The notes: generated by a model not told the origin, from the letters alone. A stretch of DNA of 64,000 nucleotides from Beijerinckia indica subsp. indica ATCC 9039 (GCF_000019845.1 NC_010581.1:2857501-2921500); one strand, 5' to 3'; shown: positions 35,895 through 45,888, numbered from the stretch's first letter. Numbers and translations are program-made.

Positions 35895-36827
35895 ATGCGT
35901 TTTGATCTGACAGACCTGAACCTCCTGGTGGCGTGCATAGAGACCGGTAGCCTAACGCAGGGGGCCCAGCGGACGCATATAGCGCTGGCGGCGGCGAGCG
36001 CTCGGATCAGCCTGATGGAGCGGCGATTGAACGTCCAACTGCTTGAGCGGAGCCGGAAAGGCGTTGTGCCGACGCCCGCCGGTGAGGCAATGCTGAAGCA
36101 TGCCCGCATCATTCTTGGGAATGTTGGTGCTTTGGAAGCAGATGTCGCGGAGTTTGCTGGAGGCCTGCGAGGCCGTGTTCGACTGCTGTCGAATACCAAT
36201 GCCCTGACGGAGTTCTTGCCTCAAGCGCTCGGTTGTTTCCTTGCTGGCCATCGGGATATCAGCGTGACTGTCGAAGAACGCCTCAGTCACGATATCGTCC
36301 GCGCTGTCACGGAAGGCGAGGCTGACATCGGGATTGTGGCTGGGACAGCAGACATTGCCGGCTTGCAGTCCTATCGCTTTGCCAGCGATCGGCTCGCCCT
36401 GGTGGTACCGACAGCCTCGCACTTGGGTCCAGAAGCGCTGGCCTTTGAAACAATCTTGTCCGAAGACTTTGTCGGCCTTCAAGAAACCAGTGCGATCCAG
36501 GCATTCGTCGCTGGCCTCGCCGAGCGTGCGGGACGTCCGATCAAGCTCCGAATGCAGATGCTGGGTTTCGACGCGGTGTGCCGGATGGTAGAGAATGGTG
36601 CCGGCATTGCGATCGTGCCGGAGAGCTCCGCACATCGAGCGCAAAAGAGCATGGATGTTCGGATTGTTCCTCTCATAGACCCGTGGGCCAGACGGGATCT
36701 GAGACTATGCGTTCGAGAGGTCTGTCAACTGACACCCGTCGCCTTCACCTTATTCGAACACCTTCGGGAATATGGTGAGAGCGGGGCTGAATCCGAATGC
36801 GAGAGCTCCGCATCCAGCGATCAGTAG
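35895..36827 (+). CDS. LysR-family regulator, divergent to the CoA-transferase operon
   Basis: 310 residues; N-terminal winged helix (LNLLVACIETGSLTQGAQRT, then RISLMERRLNVQLLERS) and a type-2 periplasmic-fold effector domain. The start is preceded by GAAGGAGG. The 110-base gap to the operon is where a LysR box should lie. The usual arrangement is activation of the divergent operon by the substrate or a CoA intermediate. Confidence 0.9.
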   Translation: MRFDLTDLNLLVACIETGSLTQGAQRTHIALAAASARISLMERRLNVQLLERSRKGVVPTPAGEAMLKHARIILGNVGALEADVAEFAGGLRGRVRLLSNTNALTEFLPQALGCFLAGHRDISVTVEERLSHDIVRAVTEGEADIGIVAGTADIAGLQSYRFASDRLALVVPTASHLGPEALAFETILSEDFVGLQETSAIQAFVAGLAERAGRPIKLRMQMLGFDAVCRMVENGAGIAIVPESSAHRAQKSMDVRIVPLIDPWARRDLRLCVREVCQLTPVAFTLFEHLREYGESGAESECESSASSDQ

Positions 36828-36981
36828 AGATCCCTTATGGATCTGCTCGAATTTATTTCTAATAAGTTTCTTATCGGATGTTATTGCAGCCCCCTCGGAG
36901 CGCTCCCCTGCCCTGGGGCCGCTCGGCGGATTCTCGAGATTTTCAGCTGACGATTTGTTGACGCGGACCTATGGCATTTGA

Positions 36982-37006
36982 TAATAGCTAGACTGTCTAG
37001 CTATTA
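36982..37006. promoter_or_regulatory. Perfect operator palindrome of the toxin-antitoxin operon
   Basis: TAATAGCTAGAC-T-GTCTAGCTATTA, 12-base arms around one base. It lies directly before the ribosome site (GAGGAGG at 37007) of the antitoxin gene. Phd/YefM antitoxins bind such palindromes to repress their own operon. Confidence 0.75.
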
Positions 37007-37020
37007 GAGGAGGCTCACCG

Positions 37021-37275
37021 ATGGAATGGCCGCTTCAGGACGCCAAGAACCAGTTCTCCAAAGTGGTGCAGTTGGCGCGGCGGGAAGGACCCCAGATCGT
37101 CACCCTGCGCGGAGAGCGCGCAGCCGTGGTTCTCTCGGCTGAAGACTATGATGCCCTACGCGCTGGCCGGCCGACTTTGGTAGATGCATTGCTGGCTGGT
37201 CCTGAATGGGACCAGGAATTCGCGGAGTCTGTCACGCAACGTGCCAAGGCCCCCAGCCGCGACGTGGCCTTTTGA
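37021..37275 (+). CDS. Phd/YefM-family antitoxin
   Basis: 84 residues. The N-terminal part MEWPLQDAKNQFSKVVQLA, then VTLRGERAAVVLSAEDYDAL, is the Phd/YefM DNA-binding fold. The C-terminal 35 residues are the variable toxin-binding tail. It is the first gene of the pair, as usual, with an exact palindrome just upstream. Its stop overlaps the toxin start (TGATG). Confidence 0.9.
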   Translation: MEWPLQDAKNQFSKVVQLARREGPQIVTLRGERAAVVLSAEDYDALRAGRPTLVDALLAGPEWDQEFAESVTQRAKAPSRDVAF

Positions 37276-37685
37276 TGTATCTCCTCGATACGAATGTGGT
37301 TTCGGAAGCGCGGCGTGGCTCCCCACAAGCCGTGACATGGCTGCGTTCCATTAGCCCGCATGGCCTTTATCTGAGCACGCTCACGCTCGGCGAAATCATG
37401 CGCGGCATCGCGCTCAAGCAGAAATCCGACCCGAGGACGGCGGGCCATCTTGCCGAATGGCTCGCCAAGCTCCGCCATGATCATGCAGACCGTATCTTGC
37501 CCGTGACGGATCAGATTGCTGTCGAATGGGGCCGCATCGCTGCGATCCGGCCCCGCGGCGACATTGACGGATTGATCGCGGCGACAGCGATCGTCCACGA
37601 TCTCATCCTCGTCACCCGAAACGTCGCAGATTTCCAGGATACCGGGGCCTCCGTCATCAATCCCTGGGATGAGGGGCAGACGTGA
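37275..37685 (+). CDS. PIN-domain (VapC-like) toxin ribonuclease
   Basis: 136 residues. The acidic metal-binding set of PIN nucleases is present: Asp5 in LLDTNVVSEAR, Glu in LTLGEIMRG, Asp in DIDGLIAATAIVH and Asp in TRNVADFQDTG. It should cut RNA (VapC types often cut initiator tRNA) when its antitoxin is lost. Pairing of a PIN toxin with a Phd-type rather than VapB antitoxin is common in the group. Confidence 0.92.
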   Translation: MYLLDTNVVSEARRGSPQAVTWLRSISPHGLYLSTLTLGEIMRGIALKQKSDPRTAGHLAEWLAKLRHDHADRILPVTDQIAVEWGRIAAIRPRGDIDGLIAATAIVHDLILVTRNVADFQDTGASVINPWDEGQT

Positions 37686-37728
37686 CGCTTCGGTCATTTC
37701 CGGTTTCCCCCGGATCAACTCTGAGAAA

Positions 37729-38619
37729 TCAACAAACAGCCCCTGGCGCACCACCGATTGCGCGAACGGTTTCCTGTTCCACGATCCGGATGAGCCGCGC
37801 ATGAGCCGAGGTGATTGGCCAAAGCAAGCCTAGCTCACGCTGTGGCGCCGGCTCGGGAAGAGGATGTTTCGTGATCGTCAACCCCTCGGGCCACGGCAGC
37901 GCGCGGTCCGGCACCAGCGAAACGCCGATGCCGTGATTGACAAGTACGGCGATAGCATCAAGCGCGTCGAGTTCGATGCGGTCTTTCGGCCGGATACGCT
38001 GTTGTCTCAGGTAGTTTTCAGCGATTTGGCCCGACCACAAAGAGCGATCGTAACGTACGAGGGGCCGGTCTCGCAGAAGCTGGAGTGGATCGTCACAGGC
38101 TTCGGCAGCGGATGCAATAACGACGTAGCGCTCAGCTCGTAGCGACCTCCATACGAGACTCTTCGGCAGCCTGAATGGCGGATGGAACAGAAAGGCCGCC
38201 TCCACCTCTGCATTGTTCAGTTTACCATATACCTGGGCGGACGAGCCCTTCTGGACGATAATTTCAAGGTCCGGGTATTTCTGCGCAAGGGCAGGAAGGA
38301 CGTCGCACAATACAGTGGTTATTGCCGTTTGCGCGACACCAAGTCGGAGCTGTCCCCGAGGCTTTTCCTCATCCTGCAATGTTTTGAGGTCTCGTAGGTC
38401 GTGCAAAATCCCTGTCGCCCGGAGGGCAAGCGCCTCGCCCGCCGGTGTCGGCCTGGCGGTGCGCCCCGAACGAGTCACGAGAGCGAAGCCGAGTTCGTCC
38501 TCTAGAGCGCGAATTCGCAATGCGAGTGTGGTCGGGGCGATATTAAGCCGCCGCGCGGCTTCCGCGACGGAACCAGACTCGGCAACGGCAACGAAACACT
38601 CCAGAAAACGCGTATCCAT
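37729..38619 (-). CDS. LysR-family regulator of the dehydrogenase-MFS-lactonase unit
   Basis: 296 residues with an N-terminal HTH (FVAVAESGSVAEAARRLNIA, then LALRIRALEDELGFALVTRS) and an effector domain with a motif near LVNHGIGVSLVPDRALPWP. It is divergent from the malate/lactate dehydrogenase gene with 150 bases between them, so it most likely controls that unit. It converges on the toxin gene. Confidence 0.9.
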   Translation of the reverse strand: MDTRFLECFVAVAESGSVAEAARRLNIAPTTLALRIRALEDELGFALVTRSGRTARPTPAGEALALRATGILHDLRDLKTLQDEEKPRGQLRLGVAQTAITTVLCDVLPALAQKYPDLEIIVQKGSSAQVYGKLNNAEVEAAFLFHPPFRLPKSLVWRSLRAERYVVIASAAEACDDPLQLLRDRPLVRYDRSLWSGQIAENYLRQQRIRPKDRIELDALDAIAVLVNHGIGVSLVPDRALPWPEGLTITKHPLPEPAPQRELGLLWPITSAHARLIRIVEQETVRAIGGAPGAVC

Positions 38620-38769
38620 TACTCAGGATTCCTGTGATTTAAATTCATATATTACACAGTTTTTTTGCGCTCTCCACTGCTCCAAAATCATCGTCAAGAA
38701 GTGTTCCGGCCGGTCCGGAAGCAGGATGCGAAAGGCACAAGCCTTTCCGGGAGAGTGGAGGACGTCTCG

Positions 38770-39819
38770 ATGGACGAACAATCAAAGCGCGTGTTGTCGG
38801 AAGCCGAACTTGCGGAATTGGCGACGGCAGCGCTTATAGGCCTGGGGCTAACCCGCAAGGATGCCGCCGACGCGGCCCGCGTTTTGACGCTGGCAGAGAT
38901 GTTTGGCTTGAGCACGCATGGAGTTGGCCGGATCGAATCCTATGGGGAACGGCTGCAGATCAAGGGCATCAATCCGCGACCGTCCATTGCGCTGGAGCCG
39001 GTTGCCCCGGCTCTGATCAGGGTCGACGGAGACAACGGCGTGGGCCCATTGGTCGGAATGCGCGCCCTTGAAGCAGCAATGGAGGCCGCCGCCACAACCG
39101 GCGTCGCACTCGCACTTGCTCGCGGTAGTAATCATTTCGGACCCGTCTCCCCTTACAGCTACATTGCCGCCGAAGCCGGCTTTGCAAGCCTGATTGGCAG
39201 TAACGCGACCACGACCATCGCGCCATGGGGTGGGAGCGAGGCGCGTCTTGGCAACAGCCCCTGCGGCTTCGGTTTTCCCAACCCAGGCGGCGACCCAATC
39301 ATCCTGGACATGGCGATTAGCGTTGCAGCGAGGGCCAAGATCCGCAATGCCGCCAAGGCGGGACAGCCAATTCCCGACACTTGGGCAACGGATCGGGCTG
39401 GCAGGCCCACAACCGATCCAAACGAGGCGTTGAACGGCTTTCTTCTGCCCATCGGCGGCCACAAGGGATACGGGCTGGCATTGGTCGTCGATCTGCTCGC
39501 CGGGCTGCTTTCGGGCGCAGCCTATCTGACCCATGTCAAATCTTGGGTCGAATCCCCCGAAGAGCCTCAGAATCTTGGCCATTATTTCCTGCTGATCGAC
39601 ACGAAGCGCCTCGGTTCTACCGACTGGCTGTCGACGAGAATGAACGATTTTGCGCAGATCCTGCATTCCACGCCGCCGGCCAATCCGAATTCACCCGTAC
39701 TGGTGCCGGGCGAGATCGAGAACCGAAATCTGGCGCGCGCTCGGCATGAGGGTATCGGACTCGACCTATCGCTTCTGGCCAAGCTCCAAGACTTCGCGGC
39801 ACATATCCAACCGGCTTGA
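38770..39819 (+). CDS. Ldh family (malate/L-lactate/ureidoglycolate dehydrogenase) oxidoreductase
   Basis: 349 residues from ATG 38770; a GGAGG lies upstream. It has the Ldh_2 fold: RIESYGERLQIKGINPRPS, the catalytic/NAD-binding stretch GSNHFGPVSPYSYIAAEAG (His in SNHFG), then IAPWGGSEARLGNSPCGF and GGHKGYGLALVVDLLAGLLS. These NAD(P)-linked enzymes reduce or oxidise 2-hydroxy acids. The partners (an anion transporter and a lactonase) suggest a sugar-acid or hydroxy-acid substrate. Confidence 0.9.
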   Translation: MDEQSKRVLSEAELAELATAALIGLGLTRKDAADAARVLTLAEMFGLSTHGVGRIESYGERLQIKGINPRPSIALEPVAPALIRVDGDNGVGPLVGMRALEAAMEAAATTGVALALARGSNHFGPVSPYSYIAAEAGFASLIGSNATTTIAPWGGSEARLGNSPCGFGFPNPGGDPIILDMAISVAARAKIRNAAKAGQPIPDTWATDRAGRPTTDPNEALNGFLLPIGGHKGYGLALVVDLLAGLLSGAAYLTHVKSWVESPEEPQNLGHYFLLIDTKRLGSTDWLSTRMNDFAQILHSTPPANPNSPVLVPGEIENRNLARARHEGIGLDLSLLAKLQDFAAHIQPA

Positions 39820-39899
39820 CCCCTGTGCGTCACTGCACGGGCCGGTGTCATGGTCGAAAATGCCTCAGAAATAAGAGGTGAGAAAATGGGGAGGAATCC

Positions 39900-41213
39900 A
39901 TGAGCAATATGGCAATCGAGCAATCTAGTTTTGCCAGCTTGGCCGTCGATGACGACGCGCTGAAAAAGGCCGCATTCCGCAAAGTGATCTGGAGAATGCT
40001 GCCAATACTGACGCTGGGCTACGTCTTCAATTTCCTCGATCGCACCAACATCGGATTCGCTGCGCTGCAGATGAACCGCGACATTGGTTTATCGGCGTCG
40101 CAGTTCGGGTGGGGGGCCGGCATCCTATTCATCGGCTACTGCGGCTTCGAGGTACCCAGCAATATACTGCTTTACAGGTTTGGAGCCAGGCTCTGGATTT
40201 CACGGATCTTGATCTCCTGGGGCTTGCTTTCCTGCGCCATGAGCCTCGTGTCTGGCCCCACGAGCTTTTACCTGATGCGGTTCGCATTGGGCGTGGCGGA
40301 AGCAGGCTTCTTCCCCGGAGTCGCTTACTTCCTGTCTGCCTGGTTTCCGGCCCAATATCGTGCCCGGATCCTCTCCTGGTTCCTTGTGGCAATCCCCGTT
40401 TCCTCGGTGATCGGAGGCCCGCTCGGAGGACTGCTGCTGGAGCTGGACGGTCACCTCGGTTTGGCCGGGTGGCAGTGGCTCTTCATCATTGAGGGCATCC
40501 CTGCGGTCATTATCGGTCTGGTCTTGTTGAAGCAGCTGGCCGACCGCCCACAGGATGCCGCATGGCTGACACCGGACGAAAAGCGGGTGATTGTGGCAAG
40601 TGTCGAGAGCGAGAAGCGCGATCGCGTCGTCAACCGGCTTGGCTTGGCCCTACGCGACATCCGTGTATGGATGTGCACCATTGTCTATCTTGGCTTCACC
40701 GTTGGCTCCTATGGCGTCCAAATCTGGTTGCCACAGATCCTCAAGCAACAGAACCTTTCCAATCTTCAAATTGGATGGATTTCGGCGCTGCCCTATCTCG
40801 CTGCCAGCGTGGGCATGATCATTTGGGCAGGCTTCGCCGATCGTTCGGGTAGAAAGATCATTAATCTCTCGACGTGTTGTTTCCTGGCTGTCGTGGGATT
40901 TGTACTCGCCATCGCAACCAGGCGTTTCGATCTGTCGCTGCTCGGGCTGACCGCGGCTCTTGTAGGCGTCACTGGGGCTCGGGCGATCTTCTGGTCAATT
41001 CCGACGCGCTTTTTGACAGGTATTGCAGCAGCGGGCGGCATCGCCTTCATCAACACGATTGGCACGACCGGCGGCTTCTTTGGGCCGACGATCGTGGGCT
41101 GGCTCAAGGATACGACAGGAACCTTCGAAGCCGGACTGCTCGCGATGGCAGGATTTCTTGCGGTGTCAACGGTGTTCGCTCTCCTGCTCAAGCTCGTCAT
41201 ACACGACGAGTGA
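39900..41213 (+). CDS. MFS transporter, anion:cation symporter (ACS) family
   Basis: 437 residues, 12 helices. It has the ACS opening LPILTLGYVFNFLDRTNIGF, then GWGAGILFIGYCGFEVPSNI and FALGVAEAGFFPGVAYFLSA. ACS carriers import organic anions such as glucarate, tartrate, hexuronates or phthalate. It lies between the dehydrogenase and lactonase genes, preceded by GGGGAGGAA. Confidence 0.9.
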   Translation: MSNMAIEQSSFASLAVDDDALKKAAFRKVIWRMLPILTLGYVFNFLDRTNIGFAALQMNRDIGLSASQFGWGAGILFIGYCGFEVPSNILLYRFGARLWISRILISWGLLSCAMSLVSGPTSFYLMRFALGVAEAGFFPGVAYFLSAWFPAQYRARILSWFLVAIPVSSVIGGPLGGLLLELDGHLGLAGWQWLFIIEGIPAVIIGLVLLKQLADRPQDAAWLTPDEKRVIVASVESEKRDRVVNRLGLALRDIRVWMCTIVYLGFTVGSYGVQIWLPQILKQQNLSNLQIGWISALPYLAASVGMIIWAGFADRSGRKIINLSTCCFLAVVGFVLAIATRRFDLSLLGLTAALVGVTGARAIFWSIPTRFLTGIAAAGGIAFINTIGTTGGFFGPTIVGWLKDTTGTFEAGLLAMAGFLAVSTVFALLLKLVIHDE

Positions 41214-41263
41214 GGATGATGGCCACCTTGCTAAGACATCAGCTGGGATCACGGAACACCAAT

Positions 41264-42517
41264 ATGATCAATCGGAGAGCTTTCTTGACCGCTGTCGCCG
41301 GGAGCTTCGCTCTTTCCACCTCATTGACCACGCAGGGTACCGCCAGCATACAATCCGGCAGGCTGGCACTCTACGCGAACGTAGGCCCGGACCTCACCCA
41401 CTACGAGGTCAATGTGGAGGCATTAACACTCACGAGGCGCGATACGATCACCTTGCCAGATAGCGTGCAATACGCTTGGCCGCACCGCTCGCGTCGGTTT
41501 CTGTATGTAGCCACAAGCAGCACCGCTCCAGGCAATCGTGCTCTGCCCGGAAATTCGCATCATCTCGTTGCACTCAAAATCGACGAACAGAGCGGTGCAT
41601 TGTCGCTGCACGGGGCACCCGTTGGGCTTCCCACGCGCCCTATCCACCTATCCACCGATATTCCTTCGGAGAATATCCTGGTTACCTTTAACAAGCCAAG
41701 TGCCCTGCGCGTATACCGGATCAACGAAGACGGCACGCCAGGAGAGGAAGTGCCCCAGGTGGAACCGTTGGACGCGGGCATTTACGCGCATCAGGCACGG
41801 GTGACACCGGACAACTGTCTCGCAATCCTGGTCACGCGCGGCAACGAAGGCACCCCCACTCACGCCGAGGACCCTGGGGCCATCAAGGTCTTCGACTATC
41901 GTCGTGGTGTCCTTAGCAACGAAGTCTCGATCGCCCCAGATGGCGGGAGCAACTTCGGACCGCGCCACCTGGACTTCCATCCGACTCGACCATGGATCTT
42001 TCTTTCAATTGAAACACAGAACCAAGTCGGACTTCTTCGTATGAACGACAACAAGGTTGATCCAGACCTGTTGTTCCGAGTCGGGACCCTAGCCAGCTCC
42101 GGCATAGGAAGAGCGCGGCAAGCCGCAGGGCCGATCCATGTCCACCCCAAGGGAAGGTTTCTCTATGTCGCAAACCGGGCAGAGCAGACCGAAGACATCG
42201 GAGGCGTCCAAATATTCAAGGGTGGTGAGAACAGCATCGTGGTCTATGAGATCAACCAGGACACGAGCGAGCCGAGGCCGATACAGCATATCGACACCCA
42301 CGGGATCCATCCAAGAACTTTCCACATTGACCCCAGCGGCCAGATGCTGGTGGCCGAGCATAACTTACCCGTCACCGTGCATGATGGCGACAAGTTAAAA
42401 GTTGTTCCTGCTGGACTATCTGTATTCTCGATCAAACATGACGGCAGGCTGGAGTTCGTCCGTAAATACGATATCGATGTAGGCGAGCGGAGCATGTTCT
42501 GGATGGGCATGGTATAG
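41264..42517 (+). CDS. Secreted beta-propeller lactonase family protein
   Basis: 417 residues from ATG 41264 (an ATG 15 codons earlier is possible). The N-terminus MINRRAFLTAVAGSFALSTS looks like a twin-arginine or Sec signal. The body is the seven-bladed lactonase/6-phosphogluconolactonase type (HPTRPWIFLSIETQNQVGLL, HVHPKGRFLYVANRAE, GIHPRTFHIDPSGQMLVAEH). Export implies action on an extracytoplasmic sugar lactone whose acid could be taken up by the adjacent MFS carrier (inference). Confidence 0.85.
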   Translation: MINRRAFLTAVAGSFALSTSLTTQGTASIQSGRLALYANVGPDLTHYEVNVEALTLTRRDTITLPDSVQYAWPHRSRRFLYVATSSTAPGNRALPGNSHHLVALKIDEQSGALSLHGAPVGLPTRPIHLSTDIPSENILVTFNKPSALRVYRINEDGTPGEEVPQVEPLDAGIYAHQARVTPDNCLAILVTRGNEGTPTHAEDPGAIKVFDYRRGVLSNEVSIAPDGGSNFGPRHLDFHPTRPWIFLSIETQNQVGLLRMNDNKVDPDLLFRVGTLASSGIGRARQAAGPIHVHPKGRFLYVANRAEQTEDIGGVQIFKGGENSIVVYEINQDTSEPRPIQHIDTHGIHPRTFHIDPSGQMLVAEHNLPVTVHDGDKLKVVPAGLSVFSIKHDGRLEFVRKYDIDVGERSMFWMGMV

Positions 42518-42895
42518 CCCCCGAAAGGCTGCCAGATATCTTCTGAGTTGAGATCGTGTGGGCTACTTGTATGTCCACACGGATCGCACATCTACGGGCT
42601 TGGCCTTCATACATTGCTTTCTATTGAAAGCCCAAACAGTCTGCCAGCAGATAGTACTGCTCACAAGCAGTCCACCGTCCGATGAAGTAAAGCCTTCGCG
42701 CAGCCACAGCATGGCTTCGAAATAGCGTCCTTTGAGTTCACTACTGGGATGAGCGTTTCAGCTTTTCGGCAATCGCATTGAGGATCATGGCGGGCCTCCT
42801 ATCAAGAGGCACAAAAATCCAGCTTTTTCTTCAACGCATCATCAACACGATATTTTGCAAAAACTCAATAATATACAAGAAACAGGGAGGATAAA
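42518..42895. other. Intergenic region before the porin gene
   Basis: About 380 bases. It should hold the porin promoter; 42830-42880 is AT-rich. A small hairpin ACTGCT-CACA-AGCAGT is at about 42653. On the minus strand around 42700-42800 there is a short coding-like stretch (MILNAIAEKLKRSSQ, then two stops) that may be a gene scrap. It is too short to identify. Confidence 0.35.
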
Positions 42896-44437
42896 TTGCA
42901 TATACTCGGCCATAGTCCGCCAATAGCCGGTATATTCGCCGGTATTGCCTTCAACCTCATCTCATTTGACTCGACGAATGCTAGTGATTTGCCATGGTAC
43001 AGATCAGCACCTACCAAATACGTGCAAATTTGTGATGCTTATGGATCTGGATTTCTCTATCTCCCCGGCACGGAAACATGCCTCAAAGTCGGTGGCCTTG
43101 CTTTGGCTGAGATGCGCAGCTTTGATGCTGCTTACAGCATCAATGGCACTCAATTTTACGGAAACGGTGTCATGCGCCCGGCTGGTGGTTATGTGCCGAC
43201 GCCAGGACAATATTCCAACGCGCGCTCGCGTGACGCATACGCCTTCGCAATCCTGGGCCGTGTCGAACTTGACGCTCGCACACGGACCGAGTGGGGCGTA
43301 GCAAGAACCTTCATGCGCATTGATGCCTATTATGGTTCTGGCCAAGGAGCTGCTGCGGGGAGCCTTGGACAAGCAGCCAATACCTGGAACGGAACAGCAG
43401 GCACGACGGCGCCGCGAGAGACGACCATCGTCAACAAAGCCTTCGTCCAGTTCGCTGGTTTAACAGCAGGACGGGCACAGTCCTTTTTCGATTTTTATGC
43501 GGATGCATATAATTTCGCTAATCTGCGTGGTTCCAATGCCACTGTCTCTCTTCTCGCCTATACGACTTCCTTAGGAGGCGGTTGGTCCTCTTCCATTTCG
43601 CTCGAAGATCAGCCTTCGAGGCGTGCAGCAATCGGTAGTACAATTGCTGGCTATCAGGCTCAACCAGGTGGCGTTCGCATCCCTGATATTGTTGGGAGTA
43701 TCCGCTTCGATCAAGATTGGGGTGCCTTTCAATTTTCCGCGGCAGGTCATCAGATTCGGGCTAGTTTATTTCAATCCTCGGCATTGTCGGTTCCACCGTC
43801 GAGTTATGCTTTTCCAAAAAATACTGCCAATGAATATGGCTTTGCCGTTCAAAGTGGACTTGTTGTGAATATGGACTCCCTTGCAAAAGGGGACAAATTG
43901 TGGTTGCAGGGTGCCTACGAAAATGGCGCAATCAGCTACATTGCCGGCAACAATATCGGATTCTCCACGGGAGCCGTAAGTCAGAGTCGTTATATGGGTT
44001 CAGGCTTCTCCGCCATGGACAATGCTGCTTACTGGAATCCGCAGATCAATTCCGATTGCGTCTTTACTGGCACTGGCTTCTGTGAACTGCAATGGGGATG
44101 GGCTTTTGTTGGCGCCTACAAACACTATTGGCTTCCATCCTTGAGTTCTGCTCTATATGCCTCCTATGCTGAAGTGCAATACAGCGCTAATGCACTCGCT
44201 GGCCTCGGCGATGCCATCGGTGTCTCTAATACGAAGGAGACACGTATCGGCGCAAATCTTATATGGACGCCCTTGCGTGGCTTTGATATTGGAGCTGAAT
44301 TGATGTATATCAATCTTAACCAGGCACGGCCTATTGGTCTCGCATCAAACAATGTCTTAACCGCTAACGGGTTGCCGGTATTTAAATCTAACGCCACAAC
44401 TTATGAAGGCCGCATCCGCATACAAAGAGCATTCTAA
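42896..44437 (+). CDS. Alphaproteobacterial porin (Porin_2 type)
   Basis: 513 residues starting at a TTG codon (42896), six bases after a strong CAGGGAGG site; no ATG fits. The signal peptide ends near TNASDLP. The mature N-terminus (TKYVQICDAYGSGFLYLPG, then TCLKVGGLALAEMR) is the Porin_2 signature with its conserved cysteine pair. The chain ends in phenylalanine, as needed for outer-membrane assembly. It forms a general diffusion channel. The gene is visibly more AT-rich than neighbours such as icd. Confidence 0.9.
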   Translation: MHILGHSPPIAGIFAGIAFNLISFDSTNASDLPWYRSAPTKYVQICDAYGSGFLYLPGTETCLKVGGLALAEMRSFDAAYSINGTQFYGNGVMRPAGGYVPTPGQYSNARSRDAYAFAILGRVELDARTRTEWGVARTFMRIDAYYGSGQGAAAGSLGQAANTWNGTAGTTAPRETTIVNKAFVQFAGLTAGRAQSFFDFYADAYNFANLRGSNATVSLLAYTTSLGGGWSSSISLEDQPSRRAAIGSTIAGYQAQPGGVRIPDIVGSIRFDQDWGAFQFSAAGHQIRASLFQSSALSVPPSSYAFPKNTANEYGFAVQSGLVVNMDSLAKGDKLWLQGAYENGAISYIAGNNIGFSTGAVSQSRYMGSGFSAMDNAAYWNPQINSDCVFTGTGFCELQWGWAFVGAYKHYWLPSLSSALYASYAEVQYSANALAGLGDAIGVSNTKETRIGANLIWTPLRGFDIGAELMYINLNQARPIGLASNNVLTANGLPVFKSNATTYEGRIRIQRAF

Positions 44438-44635
44438 AGCTCTTTATAGCCAATGGTCCTCAAGGGGCGTCTTCCCAAAACTTAGCTGACCCTGCAAATG
44501 GCTTCCTGCTATCTGCACTATCCCTTGAGCTCCCCATCCGAAACGTCGTCTTTGCGTATGCTCGTCCCAGGCCATGAGACCGTGCAACCGTAAAACGTGT
44601 CATTGCCGCAACCGCCTATCCGCAAAGGGTATTCC

Positions 44636-45853
44636 ATGGAAAAGATCAAGGTCGCCAATCCTGTCGTTGAACTCGATGGCGATGAGATGACACGGATCAT
44701 CTGGCATTATATTCGTGATAAGCTGATCCACCTCTATCTCGACATCAATCTGGAATATTACGATCTTTCCGTCGAAAATCGTGACAAGACCAAGGATCAG
44801 GTCACGGTCGATTCCGCCAATGCCATTAAAAAACATGGTGTCGGTGTGAAATGCGCCACGATCACCCCTGACGAGGCTCGCGTTAAGGAATTCAATCTCC
44901 ACGAAATGTGGAAGTCCCCCAACGGCACGATCCGCAATATTCTCGGCGGCGTGATCTTCCGGGAGCCGATCATCTGCAAAAACGTGCCGCGTCTTGTGCC
45001 GGGTTGGACACAGCCCATCATCGTCGGCCGTCACGCCTTTGGCGACCAATATAAGGCCACCGATTTCAAGGTGCCCGGCAAGGGCACGCTGACCATTAAA
45101 TTCGTGGGCGACGACGGTCAGGTCATCGAGAAGGAAATCTTCCACTATCCGGGATCCGGCGTGGCCCTGGCCATGTATAATCTCGATGATTCAATCCGCG
45201 ATTTCGCGCGCGCCTCGCTGAATTACGGCCTCAACCGCAAATATCCCGTCTATCTCTCCACCAAGAATACGATTCTGAAGGCCTATGACGGGCGTTTCAA
45301 GGATCTCTTCCAGGAAGTCTACGAGACGGAATTCAAGGACAAATTCGCCGAAGCCAAGATCATCTACGAGCATCGCCTCATCGACGATATGGTCGCCTCC
45401 TCGCTCAAATGGTCCGGCGGCTATGTCTGGGCCTGTAAGAATTATGATGGCGACGTCCAGTCCGATTCCGTGGCGCAGGGCTTTGGTTCGCTCGGCCTCA
45501 TGACCTCGGTTCTGATGACGCCGGACGGCAAGACCGTCGAGGCGGAAGCGGCGCATGGCACGGTGACCCGCCATTATCGCGAACATCAGAAAGGCCACGA
45601 GACCTCGACCAATTCGATCGCCTCGATCTTCGCCTGGACGCGTGGTCTTGCCCATCGCGCCAAGCTCGACGACAACGAAAAGCTCGCCAAATTTGCCTCG
45701 ACCCTCGAAAAGGTCTGCGTCGACACGGTCGAGGGCGGCTTCATGACCAAGGATCTGGCTTTGCTCGTCGGTTCCCAACAGAGCTGGCTTTCCACGACCG
45801 GTTTCCTCGACAAGATCGATGAGAATCTGAAAAAGGCCATGGCCACCGCGTGA
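44636..45853 (+). CDS. icd: NADP-dependent isocitrate dehydrogenase
   Basis: 405 residues, the length of the eukaryote/rhizobial-type (subfamily II) enzyme. It oxidises isocitrate to 2-oxoglutarate in the TCA cycle. Signatures: [19 protein letters not shown] at the N-terminus, [18 protein letters not shown] for isocitrate phosphate-side binding, and the Mg-site/NADP region [20 protein letters not shown], then [12 protein letters not shown]. It is a core metabolic gene, so this part may be backbone between accessory segments. Start from the ATG at 44636 with AAAGGG upstream. Confidence 0.97.
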   Translation: MEKIKVANPVVELDGDEMTRIIWHYIRDKLIHLYLDINLEYYDLSVENRDKTKDQVTVDSANAIKKHGVGVKCATITPDEARVKEFNLHEMWKSPNGTIRNILGGVIFREPIICKNVPRLVPGWTQPIIVGRHAFGDQYKATDFKVPGKGTLTIKFVGDDGQVIEKEIFHYPGSGVALAMYNLDDSIRDFARASLNYGLNRKYPVYLSTKNTILKAYDGRFKDLFQEVYETEFKDKFAEAKIIYEHRLIDDMVASSLKWSGGYVWACKNYDGDVQSDSVAQGFGSLGLMTSVLMTPDGKTVEAEAAHGTVTRHYREHQKGHETSTNSIASIFAWTRGLAHRAKLDDNEKLAKFASTLEKVCVDTVEGGFMTKDLALLVGSQQSWLSTTGFLDKIDENLKKAMATA

Positions 45854-45888
45854 TATGGGTACGTCACAAATTTTGCTTACGGAAGCAG

